Shown: positions 38,549 through 46,919 of the stretch, in pieces
Layout: each line of letters opens with the position of its first letter
How positions within the stretch are numbered: the stretch's first letter is position 1
Assembly (NCBI RefSeq): GCF_023061135.1
Contig: NZ_JAKGAN010000004.1
Span: 124,001-188,000, forward strand
Origin: Chromohalobacter sarecensis
Lineage (GTDB): Bacteria > Pseudomonadota > Gammaproteobacteria > Pseudomonadales > Halomonadaceae
Length of the DNA stretch: 64,000 nt
Direction of reading: 5' to 3'
The notes under the pieces: generated by a model
Seen by the model: only the letters and a program-made list of their open reading frames with translations
Told to the model about the DNA's origin: nothing
Database searches by the model: none
Made by a program: the position numbers and the translations under genes

Positions 38549-38592
38549 TCGACATGTCGATACCATCGACATGATATTTCTCTCATGTCGAT
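38549..38592. promoter_or_regulatory. Cluster of CATGTCGA inverted repeats before fic
   Basis: A 12-bp palindrome TCGACATGTCGA (38549-38560) is followed by ATCGACATGA (38565-38574) and its exact complement TCATGTCGAT (38583-38592) across an 8-nt loop. Four half-sites of GACATG/CATGTC thus lie in 44 bp, about 85 bp before the fic start, in an AT-rich gap. This looks like an operator for a dimeric regulator controlling the fic-hsdMS part of the island. Confidence 0.6.
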
Positions 38593-38677
38593 TTGTTGGA
38601 TATTGGCGTACATGACATCGTTTATATATCGATTGGATCGACTGGATCTGTTTTGACGCTTCTTGCGCGAGTTTCCC

Positions 38678-39763
38678 ATGCCCTGGCAGCCTGCAACGCC
38701 TTTCAACGCTATACCTCCCTTGCCACCCGAGCACGGGCATATCGAGACGACGGCCATTCTCAAAGCGTGTATCGAAGCTCGCGCGGCGCTGGCAGAACTG
38801 AAGCAGGCAGGGGAACTGTTGCCGGATCAGGGGCTATTGATCAACCTGCTGCCGATGCTCGAAGCGCGAGACAGCTCTGAAATCGAGAACATCGTCACCA
38901 CCACCGACAGGCTGTTTCAGTTTGCAGAGGAAGGCACGCTTGCAGATCCTGCCACCAAGGAAGCGCTGCGCTATCGCACGGCGCTTTATGAGGGCTTTCG
39001 CGGGATTCAATCGCGTCCGCTGACCGTTGGCACGGCGGAGACCATCTGCAGCACGCTGAAAGGCGTCGAGATGAGCATACGCAAGGTGCCAGGCACGACG
39101 CTCAGCAATCAGCTCACCGGCGAGGTGATCTACACGCCCCCGGTGGGGGAACCCCTGCTGCGTGACTTGCTCGGAAATTGGGAGCAATTCCTGCACGCCG
39201 AGGATGACCTGGATCCTTTGGTGAGAATGGCCGTCGCGCACTACCAGTTCGAAGCGATCCACCCGTTTCTGGATGGCAATGGCCGCACCGGGCGCATTCT
39301 CAACATTTTGTTCCTCATCGAGCGGAACCTGCTGACGCTGCCGAGTCTCTACCTGAGCCGCTATATCGTCCGCCACAAGGCCGACTACTACCGCTTACTA
39401 CTGGCCGTATCCGCTCGCGACGATTGGGAGCCATGGATTCTGTTCATGCTGGCGGCGGTCGAACAGACGGCGCGTTGGACCACGGACAAGATCACCGCAA
39501 TCCGGCGCCTGATGGGCGAGACGCGCGAGCGCATTCAGCAGGCGCTACCCAAACTCTATAGTCACGAGTTGCTGCACTTGATCTTCGAGCAGCCCTACTG
39601 CCGGATCGGCAACCTCGTCGAGCGCGATATCGCCAAACGCCAGACCGCCTCGGTCTATCTCAAGCAGTTGTCAGGTATCGGTGTATTGGAAGCGCGCCAA
39701 GCCGGTAAAGAGAAACTCTTCATCAACGCCCCGCTCATGGCTCTGATGCGCGACGACGGCTAG
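38678..39763 (+). CDS. Fic-family AMPylation enzyme, class II
   Basis: A 361-residue Fic protein that transfers AMP (or another NMP) to target hydroxyls. The active motif is intact: HPFLDGNGRTGR with catalytic His195. An N-terminal inhibitory helix [S/T]xxxE[G/N] is present as Ser66...Glu70-Asn71 (SSEIEN), which places it in autoinhibited class II. A DUF4172/Fic_N-like N-terminus and a C-terminal winged helix (about 290-345) complete it. The start at 38678 (MPWQPATPF) fits the family. It sits between hsdR and hsdM; fic genes are often embedded in type I RM loci, but their role there is unsettled. Confidence 0.92.
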   Translation: MPWQPATPFNAIPPLPPEHGHIETTAILKACIEARAALAELKQAGELLPDQGLLINLLPMLEARDSSEIENIVTTTDRLFQFAEEGTLADPATKEALRYRTALYEGFRGIQSRPLTVGTAETICSTLKGVEMSIRKVPGTTLSNQLTGEVIYTPPVGEPLLRDLLGNWEQFLHAEDDLDPLVRMAVAHYQFEAIHPFLDGNGRTGRILNILFLIERNLLTLPSLYLSRYIVRHKADYYRLLLAVSARDDWEPWILFMLAAVEQTARWTTDKITAIRRLMGETRERIQQALPKLYSHELLHLIFEQPYCRIGNLVERDIAKRQTASVYLKQLSGIGVLEARQAGKEKLFINAPLMALMRDDG

Positions 39764-39828
39764 CCATATTGCCTGAAAGTTAGTGCGTCGCCACAGCGGC
39801 GGCTTTATTCACGAATTAGCGAGACCCC

Positions 39829-41463
39829 ATGTCCAACAACGACATTGTTCAAAAGCTCTGGAACCTCTGTGACGTGCTGCGAGACGACGGCATCAACTAC
39901 TCCGATTACGTCACCGAGCTGGTGTTGCTGCTTTTCATCAAAATGGTTCATGAGGTTCACGAAAACACCGAAGCCGGAACACTGGAGCGCCATCCGCTGC
40001 CGGAAGGCTGCCGCTGGACCGATCTCAACGGCAAGTCCGGGATCAACCTTCTGGATGACTACAAGCGCATCCTACTGAGCCTCTCAAGTGGCCGGAACAG
40101 CAGCGGCCATTTGGTACACACCGACCCGCTGATCAGCGCCATTTACACCGACGCCCAAACACGCCTGCGCGAGCCGCGCCATCTGGAACAGATGATCAAG
40201 GCGCTCGATGGTATTGACTGGTTCAGCGTCCAGCAGGATGGCCTGGGTGATCTCTACGAGGGCCTGCTGGAAAAGAACGCCAACGAGACCAAGTCCGGTG
40301 CCGGGCAGTACTTCACCCCGCGTCGGCTGATCGACTCCATGGTGCGCTGTTTGAAGCCGCAGGCTGGGGAAACCGTGCAGGACCCTGCCGCCGGAACGGC
40401 GGGCTTTCTGATCGCGGCGGATCGCTACATCAAGGATCAGACCGACGACCTGTTCGATCTCGAGGCCCGACAGCAGGCGTTCCAGAAGCACGAGGCCTTT
40501 ACTGGGATCGAGCTGGTGCCCGGCACGCGCCGGCTGGCGCTGATGAACTGCCTGCTTCACGGCATGGAAGGCGATAACGAGGGTGTGGTGCACTTGGGTA
40601 ACGCCTTGGGCGATGCCGGTAAATCTTTGGCCAAGGCCGACGTGATTCTGGCTAACCCGCCCTTCGGCACTGCCAAGGGCGGCGAGGCGAGCATTACCCG
40701 AGACGACCTGACGTTCAAAACCAGCAACAAGCAGCTCGCTTTTCTGCAGCATATCTACCGCAACCTCAAACCCGGTGCGCGCGCCGCCGTGGTGCTACCG
40801 GACAACGTGCTGTTCGAGGCTGGCGTGGGGACCGACGTGCGTCGCGACCTTATGGACAAGTGCAACCTGCACACCCTCCTGCGCCTGCCCACCGGCATCT
40901 TCTACGCCCAGGGCGTCAAAACCAATGTGCTGTTCTTTACCAAAGGATCGGCCAAGGACAAATACCAGGATACCGGCTGCACCGAGAACGTCTGGGTCTA
41001 CGACCTGCGCACCAATATGCCGAGCTTCGGCAAGCGCACCCCGTTCGGGGAGCAGCACCTGAAACCGTTCGAGGCGGTGTATGGCGACGACCCCAACGGC
41101 CAGAGCCCGCGACAGGAAGGCGAGTGGTCCTTCAACGCCGAAGAAATCGCCGTCGATGCTGAGGCGTCTGAGGAAAACCAGAACGTCGACGACGACCGCC
41201 TCGCCAAATCCCGCTGGCGCTGCTTCAGCCGTGGGTGGATTCGCGACACCAAGGGCGACTCGCTGGATATCAGCTGGCTCAAGGACAAGGACAGCGTGGA
41301 TGCGGCCGACCTGCCCGCGCCCGAAGTGCTGGCCGGGGAAGCCATGAGCGAACTGGTACAAGCGCTGGGCGAGCTGGACGGGCTGATGCGAGAGCTGGGC
41401 GCCGAGGAAGAGGCCGACGGGCAGCGAGTGTTATTGCAGGAGATGATGGGTGGGAGCGAATGA
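39829..41463 (+). CDS. hsdM: Type I restriction-modification methylase, HsdM
   Basis: A 544-residue N6-adenine methyltransferase. The N-terminal helical HsdM_N domain is followed by the SAM-binding motif I region DPAAGTAGFLIAA (from Asp185) and catalytic motif IV NPPFGTAKGG (276-285). GQYFTPRRLIDSMVRC precedes motif I, as is usual. With HsdS it methylates the recognition site; with HsdR it forms the restriction complex. Its TGA overlaps the hsdS ATG by 4 bp, so the two are translationally coupled. Confidence 0.96.
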   Translation: MSNNDIVQKLWNLCDVLRDDGINYSDYVTELVLLLFIKMVHEVHENTEAGTLERHPLPEGCRWTDLNGKSGINLLDDYKRILLSLSSGRNSSGHLVHTDPLISAIYTDAQTRLREPRHLEQMIKALDGIDWFSVQQDGLGDLYEGLLEKNANETKSGAGQYFTPRRLIDSMVRCLKPQAGETVQDPAAGTAGFLIAADRYIKDQTDDLFDLEARQQAFQKHEAFTGIELVPGTRRLALMNCLLHGMEGDNEGVVHLGNALGDAGKSLAKADVILANPPFGTAKGGEASITRDDLTFKTSNKQLAFLQHIYRNLKPGARAAVVLPDNVLFEAGVGTDVRRDLMDKCNLHTLLRLPTGIFYAQGVKTNVLFFTKGSAKDKYQDTGCTENVWVYDLRTNMPSFGKRTPFGEQHLKPFEAVYGDDPNGQSPRQEGEWSFNAEEIAVDAEASEENQNVDDDRLAKSRWRCFSRGWIRDTKGDSLDISWLKDKDSVDAADLPAPEVLAGEAMSELVQALGELDGLMRELGAEEEADGQRVLLQEMMGGSE

Positions 41464-43049
41464 TGTTTCAGCGTGAATTGCCCCTTGAATGGTCCTACGC
41501 GCAGCTTGGCGATGTCGTTGCTTATGGCAAAACGCAAAAATGCGTTTTAAGCGATGTCTCTGACAAGACTTGGGTGCTGGAACTGGAAGACGTAGAGAAA
41601 GAAAGCTCTAAGGTTCTCGCTCGGAAAACGGCTGCTGAGCGGCCGTTCAAAAGTACAAAGAATCTTTTTGAGAAAGGTGATGTCCTTTATGGGAAGTTGC
41701 GGCCCTATTTGAACAAGGTTGTGCTTGCAGATGCTCCCGGCGTCTGCACGACAGAAATTGTCCCTCTGAATGCCGAGCCATTTGTTCTGAATCGCTATCT
41801 CTTTTATTGGCTAAAGACCCATGACTTTCTGAGTTACGTCACTGGAGTTAGCTACGGCGTTAACATGCCTCGCCTGGGGACTAAAGACGGTGTTGTAGCG
41901 CCAATGGTCCTCGCTCCTCTCGCCGAACAAAAGGTCATCGTCGACAAGTTAGACACCCTGCTGGCGCAGGTGGGCAACACCAAAGCCCGGCTCGAGCGCA
42001 TTCCCGAGATACTCAAACGCTTTCGTCAATCCGTGCTCGCGGCGGCGGTGAGTGGGCGGTTGACGGAGGAATTTCGACGGAGCTCTTATCTTCCTGAAGC
42101 TGTCGCTGGCTCATTCATGGATTTTTTTGATATCCAAGGTGGGACCCAGCCCCCCAAATCCTCTTTCATCAGTGAGCCTAGAGAGGGCTATGTTAGGCTT
42201 CTCCAAATAAGAGATTTTGGTGACAAAGAAGTGCCTACATACGTCCCTGATGCTAACAGTTTAAAGAAATGCGATGATGACGACGTATTACTGGGAAGAT
42301 ATGGAGCTTCCATAGGAAGAGTTTGCTCAGGAAAAGCCGGTGCTTACAATGTGGCTTTAGCAAAAATTATTTCTTTAGAAAATATTTCTTCGGTTTTTTT
42401 AAAAATTTTGGTCTCCTCGCCGTCTTTTTTTTCTTCTGTTAACAATTTTCAAAGATCAGCCCAAAATGGGTTTAATAAAAAAGACTTGGCTACTATAAAT
42501 GTAAATATTCCGTGCCTAGAAGAACAAACCGAAATAGTCCGCCGCGTCGATCAGCTCTTCGCCTACGCCGATACCATCGAGCAGCAGGTCAATAGCGCCC
42601 TTGAGCGCGTCAATCAACTCTCCCAGTCCATCCTCGCCAAGGCGTTTCGCGGCGAACTGACCGCCCAGTGGCGCGAGGACAACCCTGAGCTGATCAGCGG
42701 TGAGAACAGCGCCGAGGCGCTGCTCGAGCGCATCAAGGCAGAGCGCGAAGCCATAAAAAGACAGCCCAAACAACCCAAGCGCACTGCGGGGAAAAAAAAT
42801 ACAGGTAGCAGCATGAGCAAACAAGTTATCAAAGTGGTTGAAGCCTTAAAGCAAGCAGGCACCCCGCTGAGCGGACAACAGCTTTTAGCTGCGGCGGGTT
42901 ACCCCAGTAACAGCAAAACGGAAGAGTTGGAACAATTCTTTCTGGATATCCGGCAAGCCCTAAGTCACGATAAATCCATCGTGAAACTTGAGCGCAGTGA
43001 GGATGGGCAAGACTGGTTTTCCTTGGCTGAAGATGCTACCAATGAATAA
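41460..43049 (+). CDS. hsdS: Type I restriction specificity subunit, HsdS
   Basis: A 529-residue subunit that sets the DNA sequence recognised. The N-terminal target recognition domain (about 1-155) is followed by a conserved helical spacer (APLAEQKVIVDKLDTLLAQVGNTKARLERIPEILKRFRQSVLAAAVSGRLTEEF). A second recognition domain (about 210-355) and a second spacer (EEQTEIVRRVDQLFAYADTIEQQ...FRGELTAQWRED) come next. A C-terminal extension of about 80 residues (from 452, MSKQVIKVVEALKQAGTPLSG) looks like a winged helix. The second recognition domain is strikingly AT-rich, unlike its flanks, which suggests exchange by recombination. An A8 tract lies just before the extension. Start at 41460 or 41463. 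Confidence 0.93.
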   Translation: MMFQRELPLEWSYAQLGDVVAYGKTQKCVLSDVSDKTWVLELEDVEKESSKVLARKTAAERPFKSTKNLFEKGDVLYGKLRPYLNKVVLADAPGVCTTEIVPLNAEPFVLNRYLFYWLKTHDFLSYVTGVSYGVNMPRLGTKDGVVAPMVLAPLAEQKVIVDKLDTLLAQVGNTKARLERIPEILKRFRQSVLAAAVSGRLTEEFRRSSYLPEAVAGSFMDFFDIQGGTQPPKSSFISEPREGYVRLLQIRDFGDKEVPTYVPDANSLKKCDDDDVLLGRYGASIGRVCSGKAGAYNVALAKIISLENISSVFLKILVSSPSFFSSVNNFQRSAQNGFNKKDLATINVNIPCLEEQTEIVRRVDQLFAYADTIEQQVNSALERVNQLSQSILAKAFRGELTAQWREDNPELISGENSAEALLERIKAEREAIKRQPKQPKRTAGKKNTGSSMSKQVIKVVEALKQAGTPLSGQQLLAAAGYPSNSKTEELEQFFLDIRQALSHDKSIVKLERSEDGQDWFSLAEDATNE

Positions 43050-43075
43050 AGCGAAACGCTAATAGGGGGCAACCT

Positions 43076-44665
43076 TTGAAAGTCGATAAACTTCATGTTC
43101 GCTCACGCTTTAAAAACCTTGAAGACGTCATGGTAGATTTTGATGAAGATCATCTGATGACTGTGGTCGTTGGCCGCAATGGTTCGGGTAAGTCTAATGT
43201 GCTGGAAGCCCTAGTGGTCATATTCCGCAACCTCGATTTAGGAGAAGCGCCGCCGTTTTCTTATGAATTAGTTTATAGACTTGGCGAGCCCCAAAAAAAG
43301 CCTAGTGGCAGGTGGCTGGAGGTGACAGTTGATGCAGACCCTTCACGGAGTACATTGGCAAAGCAATATAAGGTCACAGTAAGGGATTTGTTAGACGAAC
43401 AATCTACTGATTTTATTAAAGAAAAGCCAACAGGCAAAGCGGTGCCCCTTTCAAAGATAAAACGTGATAAGACTGGTAAGGCACTTTACCTGCCTAATTA
43501 TGTATTTGCCTACTATTCAGGACCTAGTGACCGACTAGAAAACCACTTCAAAAAACACCGTACGGATTTTTATCGTCGTTTGTTAAAAGATGAGTTGGAT
43601 TTAAAAGGGGATATTCGCTCTCTGTTCTACGCCAAGCCTCACCATAGCCAATTTGTACTGTTGGCCTTTTTTTTGTCAGAACAAGATAACGCAGAAAAAG
43701 CATTTCTACTTGAACACTTAGGAATAAAGGGGCTGGATAGCATCCATTTCGTGATGCGTCAACCTGGTTGGGCCACCAAAAAAGGAGAACTTTTTTGGGG
43801 CGCTCGGGGAGTTGTGCGTCGTTTTCTAGAAGAACTTATTAAATACACATTGTCACCGATAAAAGTAACTAGGCCTGAAGATACATCGTTAACCGGAAAC
43901 AATATTCGTAACGAGTTCTTTCATCTATTTTTACCCAATGTGGATGCACTTCGAGATTTCGCGAAAGATCTTACCGCGGACGAGTTGTTCAAAATGCTAG
44001 AAAGTACGCTGCTTTCTGAAATCATTTCCGAAGTAAGTATCAGGGTAGATGTTTCTAGTAGCGAAGAGCCTCTCACCTTCCGTGAACTTAGCGAAGGTGA
44101 ACAGCAATTGCTCACGGTGCTCGGCCTGCTTAAGTTTACTGGCGGAAAAGATTCGCTGTTTTTGCTTGACGAACCTGACACCCATTTGAATCCATCTTGG
44201 GCAGTTAAATATCTAAAATTTCTGCGTGATTTTGTGCCTAATCACGAAACAAGTCACTTGCTCATGGTCACTCATCATCCCCTGGCTATCGCAGAGTTGA
44301 AAAAACAGCAAGTGCAAGTTATGAAGCATGATGATAGAAGATATATTAAGTCAAGCATGCCCGAAGAAAGCCCTAGAGGTATGGGTATTAATTTAATTTT
44401 ACGTAGTGATATGTTTGGGCTTAAAACAACGCTTGATGATGATACGAATCAGAAGCTAGTCGCCAGAAATGCGTTAGCAGCAAAAGAAACGCTATCTAAA
44501 GAAAAAGTTGTTCGTGAGGAAGGACTTTTGGCGGAGGATGATGAGCAATACCTTGCTAGGCTTAATTCTGAGCTTGATCAGTTGGGGTTTAACTTGGCGA
44601 CGGATGATCCTGATTATCTCGAATTTCTTTATAATAAATACTATCCCATACACGAGAGGAGTTAA
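43076..44665 (+). CDS. ptuA: Septu-like AAA/ABC-type ATPase (PtuA-like)
   Basis: A 529-residue ATPase of the AAA_15/AAA_21 (OLD-like) group. Walker A is GRNGSGKS (33-40). An insert with coiled-coil and variable region follows, then the signature-like LSEGEQQLLTVLGLL, Walker B LLDEPD (363-368) with THLNPSW, and a switch His in LLMVTHHPLAI. It lacks a Toprim domain and is followed 2 bp later by an HNH nuclease gene, the layout of Septu PtuA-PtuB. The TTG start has AGGGGG upstream. The gene is AT-rich against a GC-rich chromosome, indicating transfer. Anti-phage function is inferred from the pair and the RM context. Confidence 0.82.
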   Translation: MKVDKLHVRSRFKNLEDVMVDFDEDHLMTVVVGRNGSGKSNVLEALVVIFRNLDLGEAPPFSYELVYRLGEPQKKPSGRWLEVTVDADPSRSTLAKQYKVTVRDLLDEQSTDFIKEKPTGKAVPLSKIKRDKTGKALYLPNYVFAYYSGPSDRLENHFKKHRTDFYRRLLKDELDLKGDIRSLFYAKPHHSQFVLLAFFLSEQDNAEKAFLLEHLGIKGLDSIHFVMRQPGWATKKGELFWGARGVVRRFLEELIKYTLSPIKVTRPEDTSLTGNNIRNEFFHLFLPNVDALRDFAKDLTADELFKMLESTLLSEIISEVSIRVDVSSSEEPLTFRELSEGEQQLLTVLGLLKFTGGKDSLFLLDEPDTHLNPSWAVKYLKFLRDFVPNHETSHLLMVTHHPLAIAELKKQQVQVMKHDDRRYIKSSMPEESPRGMGINLILRSDMFGLKTTLDDDTNQKLVARNALAAKETLSKEKVVREEGLLAEDDEQYLARLNSELDQLGFNLATDDPDYLEFLYNKYYPIHERS

Positions 44666-44667
44666 TA

Positions 44668-45477
44668 ATGCGTTGGATCTGCAAAGAAGAAATTGAGGAG
44701 TGCTTGACACAAGCATGGCGAGATGCGGCTTCTCAAGCCCAAGCGGATCTAATGGCAGCGCGAAATAAAGAAGAAAGAAAAGCTATATTAAGGAGATCTG
44801 CATCTTCAAATGTTTGGCGCAATTTCTATGATCTGTTGCCAGAAGCATTGAAGCGGAAATGCTGGTATTGCGAAGCAGAAGAAATTCGGTCAGACATGCC
44901 GGTTGACCACTTTAGGCCTAAAAACAAGGTTGAAGATGACAAACGCCATGATGGTTATTGGTGGCTAGCATTTGATTGGAAAAATTATCGGTGTGCATGT
45001 ACCTTTTGTAATAGCCGTAGACTTTTCAGTGAAAGTCAAGGAGGGAAAGCATGTCGTTTTCCACTAAAAAACCCTGATCAGCGAGCCTTTACCCCTGAAG
45101 ATAATGACAGGCTGCTTGGCGAGCGCCCTAATTTTCTTGATCCATTCGATATGGATGATGAGAAGCTTCTCTGGTTTGATAACGATGGTTTCCCCATAGC
45201 TAGCCCTGCGGCACTACCAGATCAGGAAGAAAAAGTTGTAAACTCTACAAAAATATTTCACTTGGATGAGCGGCGCATCACAAGAGCTCGTAATAAAATT
45301 AGAATAGAGGTGGAAAATCAAGTAAGTAAGATAAGAAATGATGTTGATGTTCAAGAGGCTAAATCGAAACTTCGACGCATGGTGCGAGATACTGAAAAGC
45401 TCTCCCGTGCAGCGATTGTTTACTTGCGTGCGCACAGAGATCTTCAGGAAGTAAAAGAAATATTGAGATTGGATTGA
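44668..45477 (+). CDS. ptuB: Septu-like HNH endonuclease (PtuB-like)
   Basis: A 269-residue HNH-family nuclease (TIGR02646-like). Zinc pairs are visible at Cys65-x2-Cys68 (CWYCE) and Cys111-x2-Cys114 (CTFCNSRR). The catalytic Asp-His is DH 80-81 in PVDHFRPKNKV, with the Asn of CNSRR completing the ββα-metal fold. The C-terminal half is helical and charged. It follows the ATPase after 2 bp with a GAGAGGA ribosome-binding site. In Septu, PtuB cleaves nucleic acid under control of the PtuA ATPase. Like its partner it is AT-rich. Assignment to Septu rests on domains plus order. Confidence 0.82.
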   Translation: MRWICKEEIEECLTQAWRDAASQAQADLMAARNKEERKAILRRSASSNVWRNFYDLLPEALKRKCWYCEAEEIRSDMPVDHFRPKNKVEDDKRHDGYWWLAFDWKNYRCACTFCNSRRLFSESQGGKACRFPLKNPDQRAFTPEDNDRLLGERPNFLDPFDMDDEKLLWFDNDGFPIASPAALPDQEEKVVNSTKIFHLDERRITRARNKIRIEVENQVSKIRNDVDVQEAKSKLRRMVRDTEKLSRAAIVYLRAHRDLQEVKEILRLD

Positions 45478-45791
45478 TTCGGTGTTTGGCTTGTTAAGGG
45501 AGGTGTCATCCTCGTGCTGGGACTTTCGACAGATGCGCCGGGCGCTTCTGAGTGGGCCTCTAGCAAGCCGAACCTGCTCAACGTCGCGCTGACAGGGCCA
45601 AAAAGCGGGTCTATATCGTGGGTAGCACCGGCATTTGGGGAAGCAAAAAGTATTTCTTGGAGGCGAAGGAGGCTTTGGCGTCAGGAACTGAGTAGCAATT
45701 CAAGGCGCGCCTCTATTGGGCGCCATGCTTGGCGCTGCTAGACTCGGTTCAAGATTTTCTATTTTTGAAAGTAATTCATAGGCAGCGTTAC
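45478..45791. other. Intergenic stretch with a coding-like remnant
   Basis: No complete gene is convincing. On the plus strand an open stretch between a TAG (45561) and a TAG (45693-45695) reads KKRVYIVGSTGIWGSKKYF followed by LEAKEALASGTE. It looks protein-like but has no start codon. It may be the end of a deleted gene at the junction between the ptuAB and immA cassettes. Confidence 0.35.
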
Positions 45792-46919
45792 ATGACCAAG
45801 GCAAATATCAACATCCAGATGCTGACCTGGGCGCGCGAGCGCTCTGGCATCCCGATGCCTGAATTTGCCCGCAAATGTGGGGTAACTATAGAAAGGCTGC
45901 AGGCATGGGAGGTTGGAGAGCTGCCCATCACCTTTCGCCAGGCGATGCAGTTTGCCGCAAAGGCTCACGTTCCCTTTGGTTATCTGTTTCTTACGGAACC
46001 ACCTGAAGAAACGCTTCCCATCCCCGACTTGAGAACGGTGGAAGGCCAAGGTGTCACTCGGCCAAGTGCAGAGCTTCTAGATCTGATCAAACTGATGCTT
46101 CAGCGTCAGGAATGGTACCGGGACTACTTAAAGCAGCACTTTGCTGAGCCCAACCCATATGTTGGACGCCTCTCTGCCGCTGACATCGTCGCCGACATGC
46201 GCACCCAGTTAGGGGTTGGGGATCACCCTGAACGCGGTAAGTGGGATGACTATTACCGTGATTTGACCCAGCGAATCGAAGCGCTGGGCGTCCTGGTGAT
46301 GCGTCAAAACAATCTTGGACACCACACACGCCCTTTGCGCGTTGAGGAGTTTCGCGGGTTTGCCATTGTGGATGACTACGCGCCGATCGTTTTCGTCAAT
46401 CATGGCGATGCACTAGGTGCGCGCTTGTTCACCCTAATCCATGAGCTTTGTCATATCTGGATTGGTCAGTCTGGCATTTCTGACGGAAACGCTAATACTC
46501 ACCGCCAACAAGAAGTACTTTGCAATGCTGTCGCGGCAGAGTTTTTAGTACCAAAACGAGAGTTCAGCTCCTTCTGGCAGCACGATTTGGCCCACTGGCA
46601 AGATAATCTACCCATGTTGGAAGCCCACTTCCACGTCAGTACCTGGGCATTGGCGCGGCGTGCGCTGACGCTCAATTTTATCTCTCAAGCGCAGTACGGT
46701 CGCTATATTGCTGAACAGCAAGCGCTATATAAAATGCGTGAGCGTAGTGGTACACCCACTTATTTCCAAACCAAAAAGGCTCAAATCAGCCAACGCTTCT
46801 CCAAAGCGGTCGTCAGTGAAGCACTGAGCGGTCAGTTGATGTTACGTGAAGCAAGTGCCCTGCTGGGTGGTGTCAAACCGAATAAGATGGAGCGCTTCGC
46901 TAAGGAGCTGGGCATTTGA
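45792..46919 (+). CDS. Xre HTH - ImmA/IrrE metallopeptidase fusion protein
   Basis: A 375-residue protein. The N-terminal Xre-type HTH (about 1-60: MLTWARERSGIPMPEFARKCGVTIERLQAWEVGE) is followed by an ImmA/IrrE zinc-peptidase domain with HELCH (217-221) and a downstream AAEFLVPKREF region. Proteins of this COG2856 type act as antitoxin-like regulators or cleave repressors. Its stop overlaps the start of a DUF4411 gene (TTGA), so the two form a coupled pair resembling a toxin-antitoxin module. The start at 45792 (MTKANINIQ) is chosen for the HTH position. The ribosome-binding site is weak. Confidence 0.85.
   Translation: MTKANINIQMLTWARERSGIPMPEFARKCGVTIERLQAWEVGELPITFRQAMQFAAKAHVPFGYLFLTEPPEETLPIPDLRTVEGQGVTRPSAELLDLIKLMLQRQEWYRDYLKQHFAEPNPYVGRLSAADIVADMRTQLGVGDHPERGKWDDYYRDLTQRIEALGVLVMRQNNLGHHTRPLRVEEFRGFAIVDDYAPIVFVNHGDALGARLFTLIHELCHIWIGQSGISDGNANTHRQQEVLCNAVAAEFLVPKREFSSFWQHDLAHWQDNLPMLEAHFHVSTWALARRALTLNFISQAQYGRYIAEQQALYKMRERSGTPTYFQTKKAQISQRFSKAVVSEALSGQLMLREASALLGGVKPNKMERFAKELGI

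Noticed and set aside
38482-38677. CRISPR-like repeats in the hsdR-fic gap
   Set aside because: The repeated CGACATG words are short, inverted and irregularly spaced, with no spacer/repeat periodicity, so an operator is the better reading.
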